Below, piece after piece: positions 16,281 to 25,112 of a stretch of DNA of 37,366 nucleotides. The notes beneath the pieces were generated by a model. It was not told where the DNA came from and searched no databases. It worked only from the letters and a program-made list of their open reading frames with translations. Within the stretch, counting starts at the first letter, position 1, and every line of letters begins with the position of its first letter. Origin of the DNA: CAVTWS01 sp963738445 (lineage in GTDB: Bacteria; Actinomycetota; Acidimicrobiia; Acidimicrobiales; SHLQ01). The position numbers were made by a program, and so were the translations under genes. The stretch spans positions 1-37,366 of the forward strand of contig CAVTWS010000014.1 of the NCBI GenBank assembly GCA_963738445.1. Direction: 5' to 3'.

Positions 16281-16759
16281 CGTGACTGGATGGAACGACT
16301 ATCGGTGGAGCGCCTGCGTGGTCTCCGAATCGGTACCCCGATGGGATCGACCCTCCGAGCCCGACCCGGAGCGTCCCCAACCGGGGATCGTACTGACGTC
16401 GTTGCTCCACCGAGCCGCCCAGTCCGTGACGTGGTCGATCGCCCGCTGTCGGGCTCGGTGGAGTTCGACGCCGTCTGCGAGGAAGGACTGGCGGACGTCC
16501 ACGACGTGCTCGATCCCGCCCGGTTCTTCGGAGCCGACGGAGGAGATTGGAGCAGAACAGCCGAGGGATCAGAGAGGACATCCCGCTCTTCCTCGACCCA
16601 CCGCCACCACCAGCTCCCTCATGCGCGATTACCGCATCCACGCGACCTGACCCGTCCGTGCAGGGTCGAACGGAGTGGTTCGTGTTGAGGTCGTCGCGGT
16701 GGCGGGTGGCTTCGGCTCGCAAGGAAGTAGGTTCTGGCTCCGACCCACAAGGGGGATCG
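16281..16759. other. Degenerate stretch between gene remnants
   Basis: No intact gene. A minus-strand reading at about 16500-16430 contains DVRQSFLADGVELHRARQRA, which looks coding but matches no family I know. Long readings on either strand change composition along their length and lack starts. It probably consists of further fragments. Confidence 0.4.
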
Positions 16760-17010
16760 ATGTCGAGGTTGGACACTGTCATCAAGGCGGGACCGTCATC
16801 GACGGGCTGCAGACGCCCAGATACAAGGGCCGACGTCGGCATCGCCGAGGACCTCCACACCCACTACGACAGCCAGGTGTTCTGGGACCCGTGGTGCACG
16901 ATGTCGGGCTGGCACGGCGTGACCAGTGTGATGATCGGGAACTGCGGCTTCGGCTTCGCTCCCTGCAAGCCTGAGGATCGCGATCGGGCGATGCTCGCCC
17001 GCTCCCGCCT
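16760..17010 (+). pseudogene. N-acyl-D-amino-acid deacylase remnant with internal deletion
   Basis: N-terminal part of an amidohydrolase-fold D-aminoacylase. A GGTVIDGLQTPRYK strand is readable one frame off. Then ADVGIAEDLHTHYDSQVFWD holds the HTHYD metal-binding motif, followed by GWHGVTSVMIGNCGFGFAPC and KPEDRDRAML. Between GIA and DLHTHYD about 40 residues usual in the family are missing, and the rest of the roughly 500-residue enzyme is absent. The remnant has both an internal deletion and a 3' truncation, ending just before the ATG of the next, intact gene. Confidence 0.7.
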
Positions 17011-17046
17011 CACTCACCCACCCATGACTCGCGCCGCCGAGATCGT

Positions 17047-17994
17047 ATGAAGGCGATCATCACCGGCGGGACCGGATTCGTCGGGTCCAACGTCGTGCGG
17101 GTGTTTCGCGAACGCCATGACGCGGACGTTCTCGTGCCCGTACACGTTCACGTCCCATCCGATGCGCCCTACGCCTGTACACCTTGTGACCTGAGGGACC
17201 CAATAGCCGTCCGGTCGATGGTCGAGCGCTTCGAGCCCGACGTCGTGGTGCATTCGGCGATCCCCAACGACTACGAGCTCATGTACCGCGACCGCCATGC
17301 CACGTGGGCGGGATACGTCGGTTCAACCCGCAACCTCGTCGACGCCGCGAACGATGCCAACGCAAAGGTGATCCTGGTGTCGACCGACTGGGTGTTCGAC
17401 GGCACCCAGGGACCGGCCGACGAGGAAACGCCTCCGAACCCCATCAATCTCTACGGCGTGATGAAGATGGCGAGCGAGTTGGTGCTCGTCGAGCGCGCCG
17501 CCGACGGCGCGATTGCTCGGGTGTCAGGCGTCAATGGCGTGCACTGGGCGCGTCCAGCCACGGTCCGCGCCCAGGACCCCGGCTTCGGCTACTTCGTCGG
17601 GTCGATCGTCGACGCGCTGCGTGCCGGCGAGCGATTTCTGGTCTGGGAAGACGAGCGCATCAACATGCGGGCCACTCCCAGTCTCGCCACCGAGTGCGCC
17701 GAGATGATGTGGCGGATCGCCGACCTGGACCGCACTGGGATCTACCACTGCTGTGGCCGTGATTCGGTAAGTCGTCGGGAGTTGGCGTTCGCCACGTGTG
17801 ACATCTTCGAACTCGATGCCGATCTCTTGGACTTCGGCCCACCAGACGCCGACGTCATGTTCGGCGCTCCCATCCCGTACGACACCAGCCTCGATGCCCG
17901 AGCGACCGGCCGGGCGCTCGAGTACGAGCTGCCATCGCTCGGCGTACTGCTCGCCAAGTTCCGCGACCACTACGACCGGGGGGTCCTCACATGA
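17047..17994 (+). CDS. RmlD/epimerase-type NAD(P)-dependent sugar reductase
   Basis: 315-residue extended SDR with Rossmann motif GGTGFVG, active-site Tyr/Lys in LYGVMKMASE, a strand-4 region VVVHSAIPNDYE and VILVSTDWVFDG typical of the dTDP-4-dehydrorhamnose reductase (RmlD) group. As it sits with an IolB-like isomerase and an aldolase rather than dTDP-sugar genes, it more likely oxidises or reduces a free sugar or inositol derivative. The stop overlaps a possible ATG at 17991 of the next gene. It starts immediately after the decayed deacylase. Confidence 0.82.
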   Translation: MKAIITGGTGFVGSNVVRVFRERHDADVLVPVHVHVPSDAPYACTPCDLRDPIAVRSMVERFEPDVVVHSAIPNDYELMYRDRHATWAGYVGSTRNLVDAANDANAKVILVSTDWVFDGTQGPADEETPPNPINLYGVMKMASELVLVERAADGAIARVSGVNGVHWARPATVRAQDPGFGYFVGSIVDALRAGERFLVWEDERINMRATPSLATECAEMMWRIADLDRTGIYHCCGRDSVSRRELAFATCDIFELDADLLDFGPPDADVMFGAPIPYDTSLDARATGRALEYELPSLGVLLAKFRDHYDRGVLT

Positions 17995-18015
17995 ACCCAC
18001 ATCTCCTTCGGCCTG

Positions 18016-18825
18016 ATGACCGACGACACGGTCCGACTGCGGGTCACGCCGGAAGTCGCGAGCTGGACATACCTGAGCTTCTCGGTCGTAGATCTCGGCC
18101 CGGGCGAGCGCCATCTGTCGCTGTTGGCCGATCAGGAGACGGCCGTCGTCCCGCTCCGCGGCCGCGCCGCCGTGCGGGTCGGCGACATCGAGACCACGTT
18201 GTCGCGCACCGACGTGTTCGAGCAGATGCCACGCGTCGCCTACGCCCCTCCGGGCACTCCCGTCGAGATCATCGCCGACGAGCGGTTCGAGTTCGCCATC
18301 GGCAGCGCGCCCGCCGAAGGCATGTACCCGGCACGGATCTTCGAACCCTCCGACATGAAGAGCGAACTACGTGGTGGTGGTGCCGCGTTTCGACAGGTCA
18401 ACCACGTGCTCGCTCCGCCGCTCGACGCCGAACGGCTGATCCTGTACGAGGTCTACGTTCCCCGGGGATCGTGGTCGGGTTGGCCCCCGCACTGCCACGA
18501 CGGCTACGACGGATCCCCGTATCTCGAGGAGACCTACTACTTTCGACTCGACCCCGACATCGGCTTCGCCATGCATCGCAACTGGCGCGAAGACGAGGAC
18601 TTCGACGAGGTGTTGCTCGCCGGTGACGGCGACGTTGCCCTGGTGACGAAGGGTTTCCACACCACTGCGGCCTCGCCGGGGAGCCACATGTACTTCCTCA
18701 ACTACCTGGCTGGCGAGCTCGTCGACGGACAACGGGTCACGCCGCCGTGTTTTCACGAGGACCACACCTGGATCGAACAGGACTGGGATGCGTTCGGCTG
18801 GGAGCTGCCCCGGGTCACGCCGTGA
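18016..18825 (+). CDS. iolB: IolB-like 5-deoxy-glucuronate isomerase
   Basis: 269-residue bicupin of the IolB family, which converts 5-deoxy-D-glucuronate to 2-deoxy-5-keto-D-gluconate in myo-inositol breakdown. The metal-binding cupin reads PPHCHDGYDGSPYLEETYYFR with His/His/Glu ligands; the C-terminal GFHTTAASPGSHMYFLNYLAG has a further His. The start may be ATG 18016, or ATG 17991 (MNPHLLRP), which overlaps the previous stop but needs one base shift near 18013. The N-terminal VTPEVASWTYLSFSV matches family sequence. The substrate could differ from that of classical IolB, since no other iol gene is in view. Confidence 0.82.
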   Translation: MTDDTVRLRVTPEVASWTYLSFSVVDLGPGERHLSLLADQETAVVPLRGRAAVRVGDIETTLSRTDVFEQMPRVAYAPPGTPVEIIADERFEFAIGSAPAEGMYPARIFEPSDMKSELRGGGAAFRQVNHVLAPPLDAERLILYEVYVPRGSWSGWPPHCHDGYDGSPYLEETYYFRLDPDIGFAMHRNWREDEDFDEVLLAGDGDVALVTKGFHTTAASPGSHMYFLNYLAGELVDGQRVTPPCFHEDHTWIEQDWDAFGWELPRVTP

Positions 18826-19676
18826 GCCTCGCTGGGATCTGTGACGCGAACGGGCGCTACGCCGTTTTGGCCATCGACCACCGAGACTCGCTGCGGGCCC
18901 TACTGTCGCCCGACGATCCGTCGGCGGTTTCGGCCTCATCGATAACCGGGTTGAAGACCGACATTGTGCGCGCTCTGGCCCCCGAGGCGACGGGCGTGAT
19001 GCTCGAACCCGAGTACTCGATTCCCCAGGTGCTCGATGCCGGTGCACTTCCCCCGGGGGTGGGCTTCGTGGCGGCCTTGGAGTCACAGGGCTACCTGGCT
19101 GACCCCGGCGCCGGCCCCACCGAGATCCTCGATGGTTGGTCGGTCGAGGCGGCGGCGGCGAGCGGCGCGTCCTGCGCCAAGCTCCTGGTCCCTTTTCACC
19201 CGGACCTTCCCCTGGCCGCCGCTCAGATCGCGGTGGCCCGCGATGTGCTCGCCGAGTGTCGGCGCATAGGTATTCCGCTGGTTCTCGAGCCGCTCTTCTA
19301 CGGACTCGGCGGGCCCGGCGATCGAACGCGCGTGGTCCTCACGACCGCTGCTCGATTCGCCGATCTGAAGCCGGATCTCCTGAAGCTCCCGTTCCCCGTC
19401 GACGCCGCTGAAGACCCTGACGAGGACCACTGGTTCGCCGCATGTCGCACCATCAGTGACCTGGCCCCCATGCCGTGGGTGCTGCTTTCTGGCGGCGGTT
19501 CGTTCGACGATTTCGCCGGCCAGCTCTCGGTTGCGATGCGCGCCGGCTGCGCGGGCTTCATGGTGGGTCGGGCGCTGTGGGCCGACGCCGCGGTGGCACC
19601 CGCGGCCGACCGGAAGACGATGCTGGACACGACGGTGCGTCGCCGGTTCAGGCACCTCCGCTCGCTTCTCGACTGA
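18822..19676 (+). CDS. LacD-like class I aldolase
   Basis: 284-residue TIM-barrel aldolase from GTG 18822, which overlaps the IolB stop (GTGA). Motifs AVLAIDHRDSLRALL, ATGVMLEPEYSIPQVL, ASCAKLLVPFHPD (candidate Schiff-base Lys in CAKLLV) and WVLLSGGGSFDDF resemble tagatose-1,6-bisphosphate/sulfofructose-phosphate aldolases and the DUF2090-type domains linked to inositol degradation. Beside IolB it may cleave 2-deoxy-5-keto-gluconate 6-phosphate; that role is inference. Ends the three-gene operon. Confidence 0.78.
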   Translation: MSLAGICDANGRYAVLAIDHRDSLRALLSPDDPSAVSASSITGLKTDIVRALAPEATGVMLEPEYSIPQVLDAGALPPGVGFVAALESQGYLADPGAGPTEILDGWSVEAAAASGASCAKLLVPFHPDLPLAAAQIAVARDVLAECRRIGIPLVLEPLFYGLGGPGDRTRVVLTTAARFADLKPDLLKLPFPVDAAEDPDEDHWFAACRTISDLAPMPWVLLSGGGSFDDFAGQLSVAMRAGCAGFMVGRALWADAAVAPAADRKTMLDTTVRRRFRHLRSLLD

Positions 19677-19771
19677 CAGAGCAAGTGGCGCAGCCATGCT
19701 CGCGTTGGGGTTCAGACCTGCGTGAGGTGCCGGGCTGAAATCGCAGAGATCGAGATGGGCTCGGTCTCTGG

Positions 19772-20446
19772 TCAGGACGGGCGTGTCGTGGCGCCACCTA
19801 CGAGGATCCGGGTGAATACGTCGGCGATCTGATCGGCGGTGAGGGCGCCGTCCGGTCGGTACCAGCGGTGCGTCCAGTTCGTCATGCCGAGGAGCGCCTT
19901 GGTCAGCATGCCGGGCGGTATGTCGGACGCGAAGGCACCCGACTCCACCCCCTCCCGGAAGATGTGGTTCAGGGCGTCCTCGTAGCGGCGGGCCAGTGAG
20001 AGGACGGTGCGGGCCCACTCGGTCTCGGTCCGGTTGGTGATCCGGTTCACGTCCTCCTGCAGGAAGATGAACATGTAGGGGTAGTCGGTCTTCGTATAAG
20101 AGCCCAGCAGCTGCGCGAAGATCTGGCCCACCTTGTCGGCCGGGGTGGTGTCGGCGGCCGCGATGCGTTCCGCGGCTTCGGCGTTGCGGGTCACGGCAGC
20201 CGACGTCGCCGTCTGGAACAGCTCCTGCTTGCTGGCGAAGTAGTAGTAGAGCGTGGCCCGATCGAGGCCGATGGCCCCGGCGATGTCCTTGAACGACGTC
20301 TCCCGGAATCCGTTGTCGAGGAACAGCTGTCCCGCGGCGGCGATGATCTCCTCGCGCCGGGCCTGGTAGGCCGGCCCACCGTCGGATTCGGCCGACGCCC
20401 GCCGGCGACCGATGTTCGACGTCGCGATCCGGTCAATGCCAGGCAT
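19772..20446 (-). CDS. TetR-family regulator
   Basis: 224-residue TetR repressor. Helix-turn-helix: REEIIAAAGQLFLDNGFRETSFKDIAGAIGLDRATLYYYFASKQ region, followed by a helical ligand domain with YMFIFLQEDVNRI and MLTKALLGMTNWTHRWY, similar to actinobacterial fatty-acyl-CoA or sterol regulators. Its start overlaps the end of the kinase gene by 14 bases, so it is the last gene of a minus-strand operon with the kinase and acyl-CoA synthetase. The paired palindromes at 23115-23162 upstream of that operon are its most likely targets; the ligand is probably an acyl-CoA. Confidence 0.92.
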   Translation of the reverse strand: MPGIDRIATSNIGRRRASAESDGGPAYQARREEIIAAAGQLFLDNGFRETSFKDIAGAIGLDRATLYYYFASKQELFQTATSAAVTRNAEAAERIAAADTTPADKVGQIFAQLLGSYTKTDYPYMFIFLQEDVNRITNRTETEWARTVLSLARRYEDALNHIFREGVESGAFASDIPPGMLTKALLGMTNWTHRWYRPDGALTADQIADVFTRILVGGATTRPS

Positions 20447-21425
20447 CGAGCGCCATGCGGGCCAGGGTGCGGACCGTCTCGTCGAGCTGGGCGAGACGGG
20501 ACGGATCCGCCTGGACCACCCGGGCGGCGCTACCTTCGGAGATCACGGCCAGCTTGTAGGTCGCCAGCGTGACGTAGAAACCGATGTCGGACAGGTCGCG
20601 GCCGCTGGTCATGGCATACCGTTCGAGCAGTTCTTCCGTCGACGGGAAGCCGGCGTTGGCCCGGTGGGGTTGCTGGTGATCTCGGTTCCGCCACAGGAAC
20701 TCGCCGACGTCGCCCCAGTACATCGCCACCATGCCGACATCGGTGAGCGGGTCGCCGAGGGTGGACATCTCCCAATCCAGGATCGCCTGCATCCGGGTCG
20801 GTGGTTCGCGACAGAACATCGTGTTGTTGAACGAGTAGTCGCCGTGGACGATCGAGGCGGCGCCTTCCGAGGGCAGCTCGCGGGCCAGCCGCTGCGCGAT
20901 CTCCTCGATCTCGGGGAGCTCACGGTGCTTGGACTTCTCCCACTGGGTCAGCCAGCGCCGCACCTGGCGCTCCACGAAACCGGCCGGCCGGCCGAACTCG
21001 GACAGGCCGACGGTGTCGGGGTCGACGGCGTGGAGTCGGGCCAGCACGTCCATCAGCTCGAAGGCGCAGGCCCGGGACTGCTCCTCGTCGAGGTGGGCGA
21101 CGTTGGAGGCGTCGTTGAACACGATGCCGTCGAGCCGCTCCATGAGATAGAAGGGCGCGCCCAGGACGGACTCGTCGTCACAGGTGTGGACGACCCGGGC
21201 CACGGGCACATCCGAACCGTGGAGCGCCTGCTGCACAGTCCACTCGCGTTTCATGTCGTTCGCCGTGGCCAGGACGTGCGACATCGGCGGTCGGCGCAGG
21301 ATCCAGTCGTCGTCGCCCGTCCGCACCCGGAAGGTCAGGTTCGACGACCCTCCGGAGACCTGCTCGATGGCGAGGTCGTCGCGGCCGAGCCAGGCTCCGA
21401 GTTGGTCACGCATGTCGGTCGTCAT
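20433..21425 (-). CDS. APH-like phosphotransferase family protein
   Basis: 330-residue aminoglycoside-phosphotransferase-fold kinase. The N-lobe SGGSSNLTFRVRTGDDDWILRRPP is the nucleotide loop and Arg/Lys strand; the catalytic loop is HGDYSFNNTMF and the metal-binding Asp is in ILDWEMSTLGDPLTD. Such proteins resemble the N-terminal domain of ACAD10/11, in which the kinase phosphorylates 4-hydroxyacyl-CoA before elimination. Located between acyl-CoA synthetase and TetR genes and divergent from two acyl-CoA dehydrogenases, it plausibly performs that step. Antibiotic resistance is unlikely from context. Confidence 0.88.
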   Translation of the reverse strand: MTTDMRDQLGAWLGRDDLAIEQVSGGSSNLTFRVRTGDDDWILRRPPMSHVLATANDMKREWTVQQALHGSDVPVARVVHTCDDESVLGAPFYLMERLDGIVFNDASNVAHLDEEQSRACAFELMDVLARLHAVDPDTVGLSEFGRPAGFVERQVRRWLTQWEKSKHRELPEIEEIAQRLARELPSEGAASIVHGDYSFNNTMFCREPPTRMQAILDWEMSTLGDPLTDVGMVAMYWGDVGEFLWRNRDHQQPHRANAGFPSTEELLERYAMTSGRDLSDIGFYVTLATYKLAVISEGSAARVVQADPSRLAQLDETVRTLARMALDAWH

Positions 21426-21442
21426 CGGTCGTCACCTCGTGG

Positions 21443-23083
21443 TCACTGGGTGGGATGGGCGTGGTCGGGTGCTCGTTCGAGCAGCGGTGCCAGGCGCGCC
21501 CGGGCCGGGGCGTCGAGCGGGCGGAGGGCACCATCACGGGTCGGACGCCACCAGGTGTCGGGCGTGTGCCACCCGTCGGCGCGGAGGCGGGTCTTGTCGA
21601 CCTTCATGCTGGCCAGCTTGGGGAGCTCGGCGGTGAGGCGGACGAAGCTCGGGATCCACTTGGGGCCGAGGTCGGGCTGCCGGCGGACGAAGTCGTCGAA
21701 CTCGGCGATGTCGAACCGGTCGATGTCGGCCGGCTCGATGGCGACCATGACGCGATCGCCGACCGGATCGTCCGGAACGGCGTACACCGCCGCCGAGCGG
21801 ACGTCGGGGTGGCGCATCACGATGGCCTCGACCGGGCCGGCCGAGAAGTTCTCACCGTCGACCCGGAGCCACTCGTTGGACCGGCCGGCGAAGAAGAACC
21901 AGCCGTCGGCGTCGCGGTAGGCGAGGTCGCCCGACCAGTAGATGCCGTCCCGAACCTTGGAGGCGGACGCTTCGTCGTTCTTGTAGTACCCCTCGAACGT
22001 GCCCGTGGCCACCGTGGTCACGATCTCACCGACCGCCTCCTCGGCGTTCAGCAGGCGTCCGTGACCGTCGAACAATGCCGGCGGGCACGGGTCGCTCGTC
22101 TCGGGATCGAGGACGGTGACGGCGTCGTCGCTGCGGCCGAGCGCGCCTCGGGGCATCGAGGGATCGCGCCGGATGATGATCATGCCCTCGGTCGACCCGT
22201 AGCTGTCTCGCACGTTGCAGCCGTAGCGGAGGGCGAACCGGCGGATGTCGGCCTCGGAGGCTTCGTTGCCGAGGGCCAGCTCGAGTGGGTTGTCGGTGTC
22301 GTCCGGGCTTGGGGGCGTGGCGAGGATGTAGTTGAGGACCTTCCCCGTGTAACACAGCAGGGTGGCGTTCATCCGCCGGATGTCGCCGAGGGTGGCCGAG
22401 GCCGAGAAGCGTGATCGGGTACCGATGGCCGCTCCGGCGTTGAGGGTGCTCGACAGCCCGGTGAACAGCGCGCTCGAGTGGAAGAAGGGGAGTGGCGCGT
22501 AGGCGGTGACGCCGGGACGGAGGTCGGCGACGCCGGAGACGTGCACACCGGTTCGGGCGAACCGACCCTGGGTACAGCGCACCGCCTTGGGGAAGCCGGT
22601 GGAGCCCGAGGTGAAGATGAGCAGGAACAGGTCGTCGTCGGATGGCGGGGCAAACGTCGTCGAGACATCCGCGGTGTCGAGCCGGCGGAGATAGTCGGGC
22701 GTGTGGGTGCGGAGCACCCGGTCGTTCGGGACGGACGACGGCGCGTCGGCGAGGATCGGCTCGTAGACGTCGGACGTGACGAGCAGCTGGCACTCGCAAT
22801 GGTCGATCAGGCGCGCCAGCTCGGCGCCGCGATAGGTGGCGTTGATCCCCACGACGGCGGCACCCGTGATCGCCGCCGCGCCGAGCCAGAAGAGATACTC
22901 CGGGGTGTTGTCGAGCAGGACGCCGATGTGCGGTGGCGCGCCGGGATCTCGCAACTCGGCCCAGATCGCCGCCCTCCGCCGCGACTCGGTCGCCAGCTCG
23001 GCGAACGTGTACGAGCGGTCCTCGAAGTGGGCGGCCACGTCCGAGCTGTCGGCTCGGCGAAGGAACAGCTCGGCCGCGGTCAT
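21443..23083 (-). CDS. Acyl-CoA synthetase (AMP-binding, FadD17-like)
   Basis: 546-residue adenylate-forming enzyme that activates a carboxylic acid to its CoA thioester. P-loop FTSGSTGFPK, A5 motif DSYGSTEG, hinge/ATP motif YWSGDLAYRDADGWFFFAGRSNEWLRVDGENFS, and C-terminal Lys in SMKVDKTRLR. The overall pattern resembles mycobacterial FadD17/FadD19-type enzymes acting on sterol side chains or similar acids. First gene of the minus operon; 17 bases separate it from the kinase. It starts close to the twin palindromes of the divergent promoter region. Confidence 0.9.
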   Translation of the reverse strand: MTAAELFLRRADSSDVAAHFEDRSYTFAELATESRRRAAIWAELRDPGAPPHIGVLLDNTPEYLFWLGAAAITGAAVVGINATYRGAELARLIDHCECQLLVTSDVYEPILADAPSSVPNDRVLRTHTPDYLRRLDTADVSTTFAPPSDDDLFLLIFTSGSTGFPKAVRCTQGRFARTGVHVSGVADLRPGVTAYAPLPFFHSSALFTGLSSTLNAGAAIGTRSRFSASATLGDIRRMNATLLCYTGKVLNYILATPPSPDDTDNPLELALGNEASEADIRRFALRYGCNVRDSYGSTEGMIIIRRDPSMPRGALGRSDDAVTVLDPETSDPCPPALFDGHGRLLNAEEAVGEIVTTVATGTFEGYYKNDEASASKVRDGIYWSGDLAYRDADGWFFFAGRSNEWLRVDGENFSAGPVEAIVMRHPDVRSAAVYAVPDDPVGDRVMVAIEPADIDRFDIAEFDDFVRRQPDLGPKWIPSFVRLTAELPKLASMKVDKTRLRADGWHTPDTWWRPTRDGALRPLDAPARARLAPLLERAPDHAHPTQ

Positions 23084-23114
23084 CCGGCATCTTCACGCCC
23101 TCCGGACACAGGTG

Positions 23115-23130
23115 TCAACACGTCCGTTGA
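23115..23130. promoter_or_regulatory. Palindromic operator copy 1
   Basis: TCAACACGTCCGTTGA: inverted arms TCAAC/GTTGA with a 6-base centre, in the shared upstream region of acyl-CoA synthetase (minus) and acyl-CoA dehydrogenase (plus). The 16-bp size and style fit a TetR operator. Confidence 0.65.
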
Positions 23131-23146
23131 GGCGACGCCCGCGTCT

Positions 23147-23162
23147 TCAACACGCATGTTGA
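23147..23162. promoter_or_regulatory. Palindromic operator copy 2
   Basis: TCAACACGCATGTTGA: same arms and first eight bases as copy 1, starting exactly 32 bases later, about three helical turns, so both would lie on one face of the DNA. It extends to an outer TGTTGACA half. Likely second site for the TetR at 19772-20446. Confidence 0.65.
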
Positions 23163-23193
23163 CAGGGCGGGTTGCGTCCCGGAGAATCTCTCC

Positions 23194-24253
23194 ATGTCCA
23201 CGTCTGCGGGGGAGTTGGCCGAGCTTCGTGCCGCCGTCCGCCAGGCGATCAGCGCCACCGGAGTCGACGACGCACGCCGACCGTCGACACGGTGTGGCGC
23301 ACCTCATGGTCGGACCTGGCCCAGATGGGTCTGGCCGGTTTGTGCGTGACCGCCGAACGGGGGGGTTTCGGCACGGAGGTGGCCGCCGCCGCCGTGGTCG
23401 CCCGGGAGTTGGGGAGCGAGCTCCACAGCAGCCCGTTTGCCGCGATCGTGGCCGCGGCGGCGGCGCTGGCCCACGGGCTCGGCCCGGAGCACGCCGCGCT
23501 CGTCGACGACATCCGGCCGGCTCGAACGTTCCGTCCATCGCCTTCCTCGAGCCGTCGGCCCGGATCACGAGCGGGCCGGGCTCGGTCCGGATCGACGGAT
23601 GGGCCCGACTCGTGCTGGCGCCGGCCGAGGTCGATTCCCTGCTCGTCGTCGGTTCCGGCGACGAGATGATGTTCGTCAGTGTCGCCGACTGCTCCCTGGA
23701 GGACACCCACGCGTTCGACGTGACCCGTACCTGCGCCGATGTCATGTTCTCCGCCGCCCCGGCGATCCGGCTCGATCCCCGACCTGGTGCCCGCGCCGAG
23801 CTGGAATCGCTGTACGGCCTGCTGCTCGCCGCCGACGCCCTCGGCGGCGCCGAGCGTTCCCACGCCCGCACCGTGTCGTACGCCGCTCAGCGCCTCGCCT
23901 TCGGAACCCCGATCGGGGGGTTCCAGGCCGTGCAGCACCGCCTGGTCGATCACGCGATCACCCTCCGCGGCCTCGGGCTCCTCGTGGACTCGGCGGCCGA
24001 TGCGTGGACCGCGGGCGCACCCGATGCCCGTCGGCGAGCGCTGCTCGCCCAGGTCGGGGTCAACCGGCGGGTGGTACACCTTCTCCACGACCTCGTGCAG
24101 CTTACCGGTGGCGTCGGTTTCACGTGGGAGTACGGCCTGCACCTGTTCGAACGACGGGCCCACCTCGATGCCCGCCTCATCGGCAATCCTCGCCGGGCCC
24201 GAACCGCCGTCGCCGCCCTGGAAGCATGGACCGCGCCATCTCCCGGCGTGTAG
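23194..24253 (+). CDS. Acyl-CoA dehydrogenase, small FadE-type subunit, frameshifted
   Basis: About 353 residues when frames are joined. ATG 23194 gives STSAGELAELRAAVRQAI, then a shift near 23275 leads to VDTVWRTSWSDLAQMGLAGLCVTAERGG (N-terminal helical domain). A second shift near 23525 leads to SIAFLEPSARITSG and the C-terminal domain: YAAQRLAFGTPIGGFQAVQHRL, then LTGGVGFTWEYGLHLFERRA. The remaining sequence is well conserved. The short, Ala-rich form resembles one half of heteromeric steroid-type acyl-CoA dehydrogenases, and its partner is probably the gene at 25112. Either two genuine mutations or indel errors. Confidence 0.78.
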
Positions 24254-24320
24254 GACCCCGATCCGCCCGGGTGTGAGACCCGACCGAACCGTACGACGAA
24301 ACGCCAGGAGCAGAGCCGAC

Positions 24321-25112
24321 ATGGACAGCATGACCACGCGAGGGCCGAACGCCGAGATCCAGGTCGAGGTGCACGGACCTGTCCGCGTCGTCGTCCTCAA
24401 CCGCCCCGACGCCTTCAACGCCGCGAACGAGGAGCTGCACCGTGAGGTGGCGCTCATCTGGGGCGAGCTCGACGCCGACCCCGAGGTCATGGCCATCGTC
24501 CTGACCGGAGCGGGCACCGCCTTCTGCGCCGGCGGCGACCTCGACCTGCTCGACCGGATGGTCACCGATCTCGCCCTGCGCGAGGCGACGATGGTCGAAG
24601 GCGCGGCCATCGTGCGCTCGATGACGGCAGTCAAGGTGCCGATCATCGCCGCCGTCAACGGCCCCGCGGTCGGTCTCGGCTGCAGCCTGGCCGGCATGTG
24701 CGACCTTGTCATCATGGAGGAGCAGGCCTACTTCGCCGATCCCCACGTCGCCCTCGGCTTGGTCGCCGCCGACGGTGGGGGTCTGACGTGGCCGTTGATG
24801 ACCAGCCTGCTGCGGGCCAAGGAATACCTCCTGCTCGGGGAGAAGGTGCCGGCCGTCGAAGCCGAGCGCATCGGCTTGGCCAACCGGGTCGTGGAGCGAG
24901 GCACCTCGCGTGCGGTGGCCATGGACCTGGCGCACCGGATGGCCAAGCTCCCGCCGCAGTCGCTCCGTGAGACGAAGGCGCTCCTCTCGCGCCTCATCCG
25001 GGGCGCGGTCGACTCCGCTCTCGACGCGGCCATCGCCACCGAGTCGGCGTCGTTCGACGAGCCGGCGTTCCAGGCCAACCTGGCGCGGATGCGTCGGCGT
25101 AAGGACGCCTGA
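24321..25112 (+). CDS. Enoyl-CoA hydratase/isomerase (crotonase family)
   Basis: 263-residue crotonase-fold protein. Oxyanion-hole strand GAGTAFCAGGDLDLLD, second loop AAVNGPAVGLGCSLAGMCDLVIMEEQAYFADPHVALGLVAADGG with the residues holding the CoA thioester. One Glu expected in classical hydratases is Val/Ala here, so it may be an isomerase or hydrolase-like member. ATG 24321 is chosen (AGGAG at 24306-24310); ATG 24330 is possible. It hydrates the enoyl-CoA made by the flanking dehydrogenases. Confidence 0.9.
   Translation: MDSMTTRGPNAEIQVEVHGPVRVVVLNRPDAFNAANEELHREVALIWGELDADPEVMAIVLTGAGTAFCAGGDLDLLDRMVTDLALREATMVEGAAIVRSMTAVKVPIIAAVNGPAVGLGCSLAGMCDLVIMEEQAYFADPHVALGLVAADGGGLTWPLMTSLLRAKEYLLLGEKVPAVEAERIGLANRVVERGTSRAVAMDLAHRMAKLPPQSLRETKALLSRLIRGAVDSALDAAIATESASFDEPAFQANLARMRRRKDA

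Noticed and set aside
15997..16860. A 287-residue minus-strand gene
   Set aside because: Only its last part resembles a GH3 FnIII domain; the rest changes composition and lacks homology. I call it a remnant rather than a gene.
20433..21425. Aminoglycoside resistance gene
   Set aside because: The fold is shared, but the context (acyl-CoA synthetase, dehydrogenases, TetR) and sequence pattern point to ACAD10/11-type catabolic kinases.
20412..21920. Plus-strand open frame opposite the kinase and acyl-CoA synthetase
   Set aside because: Shadow of the minus-strand genes, which show kinase and adenylation motifs.
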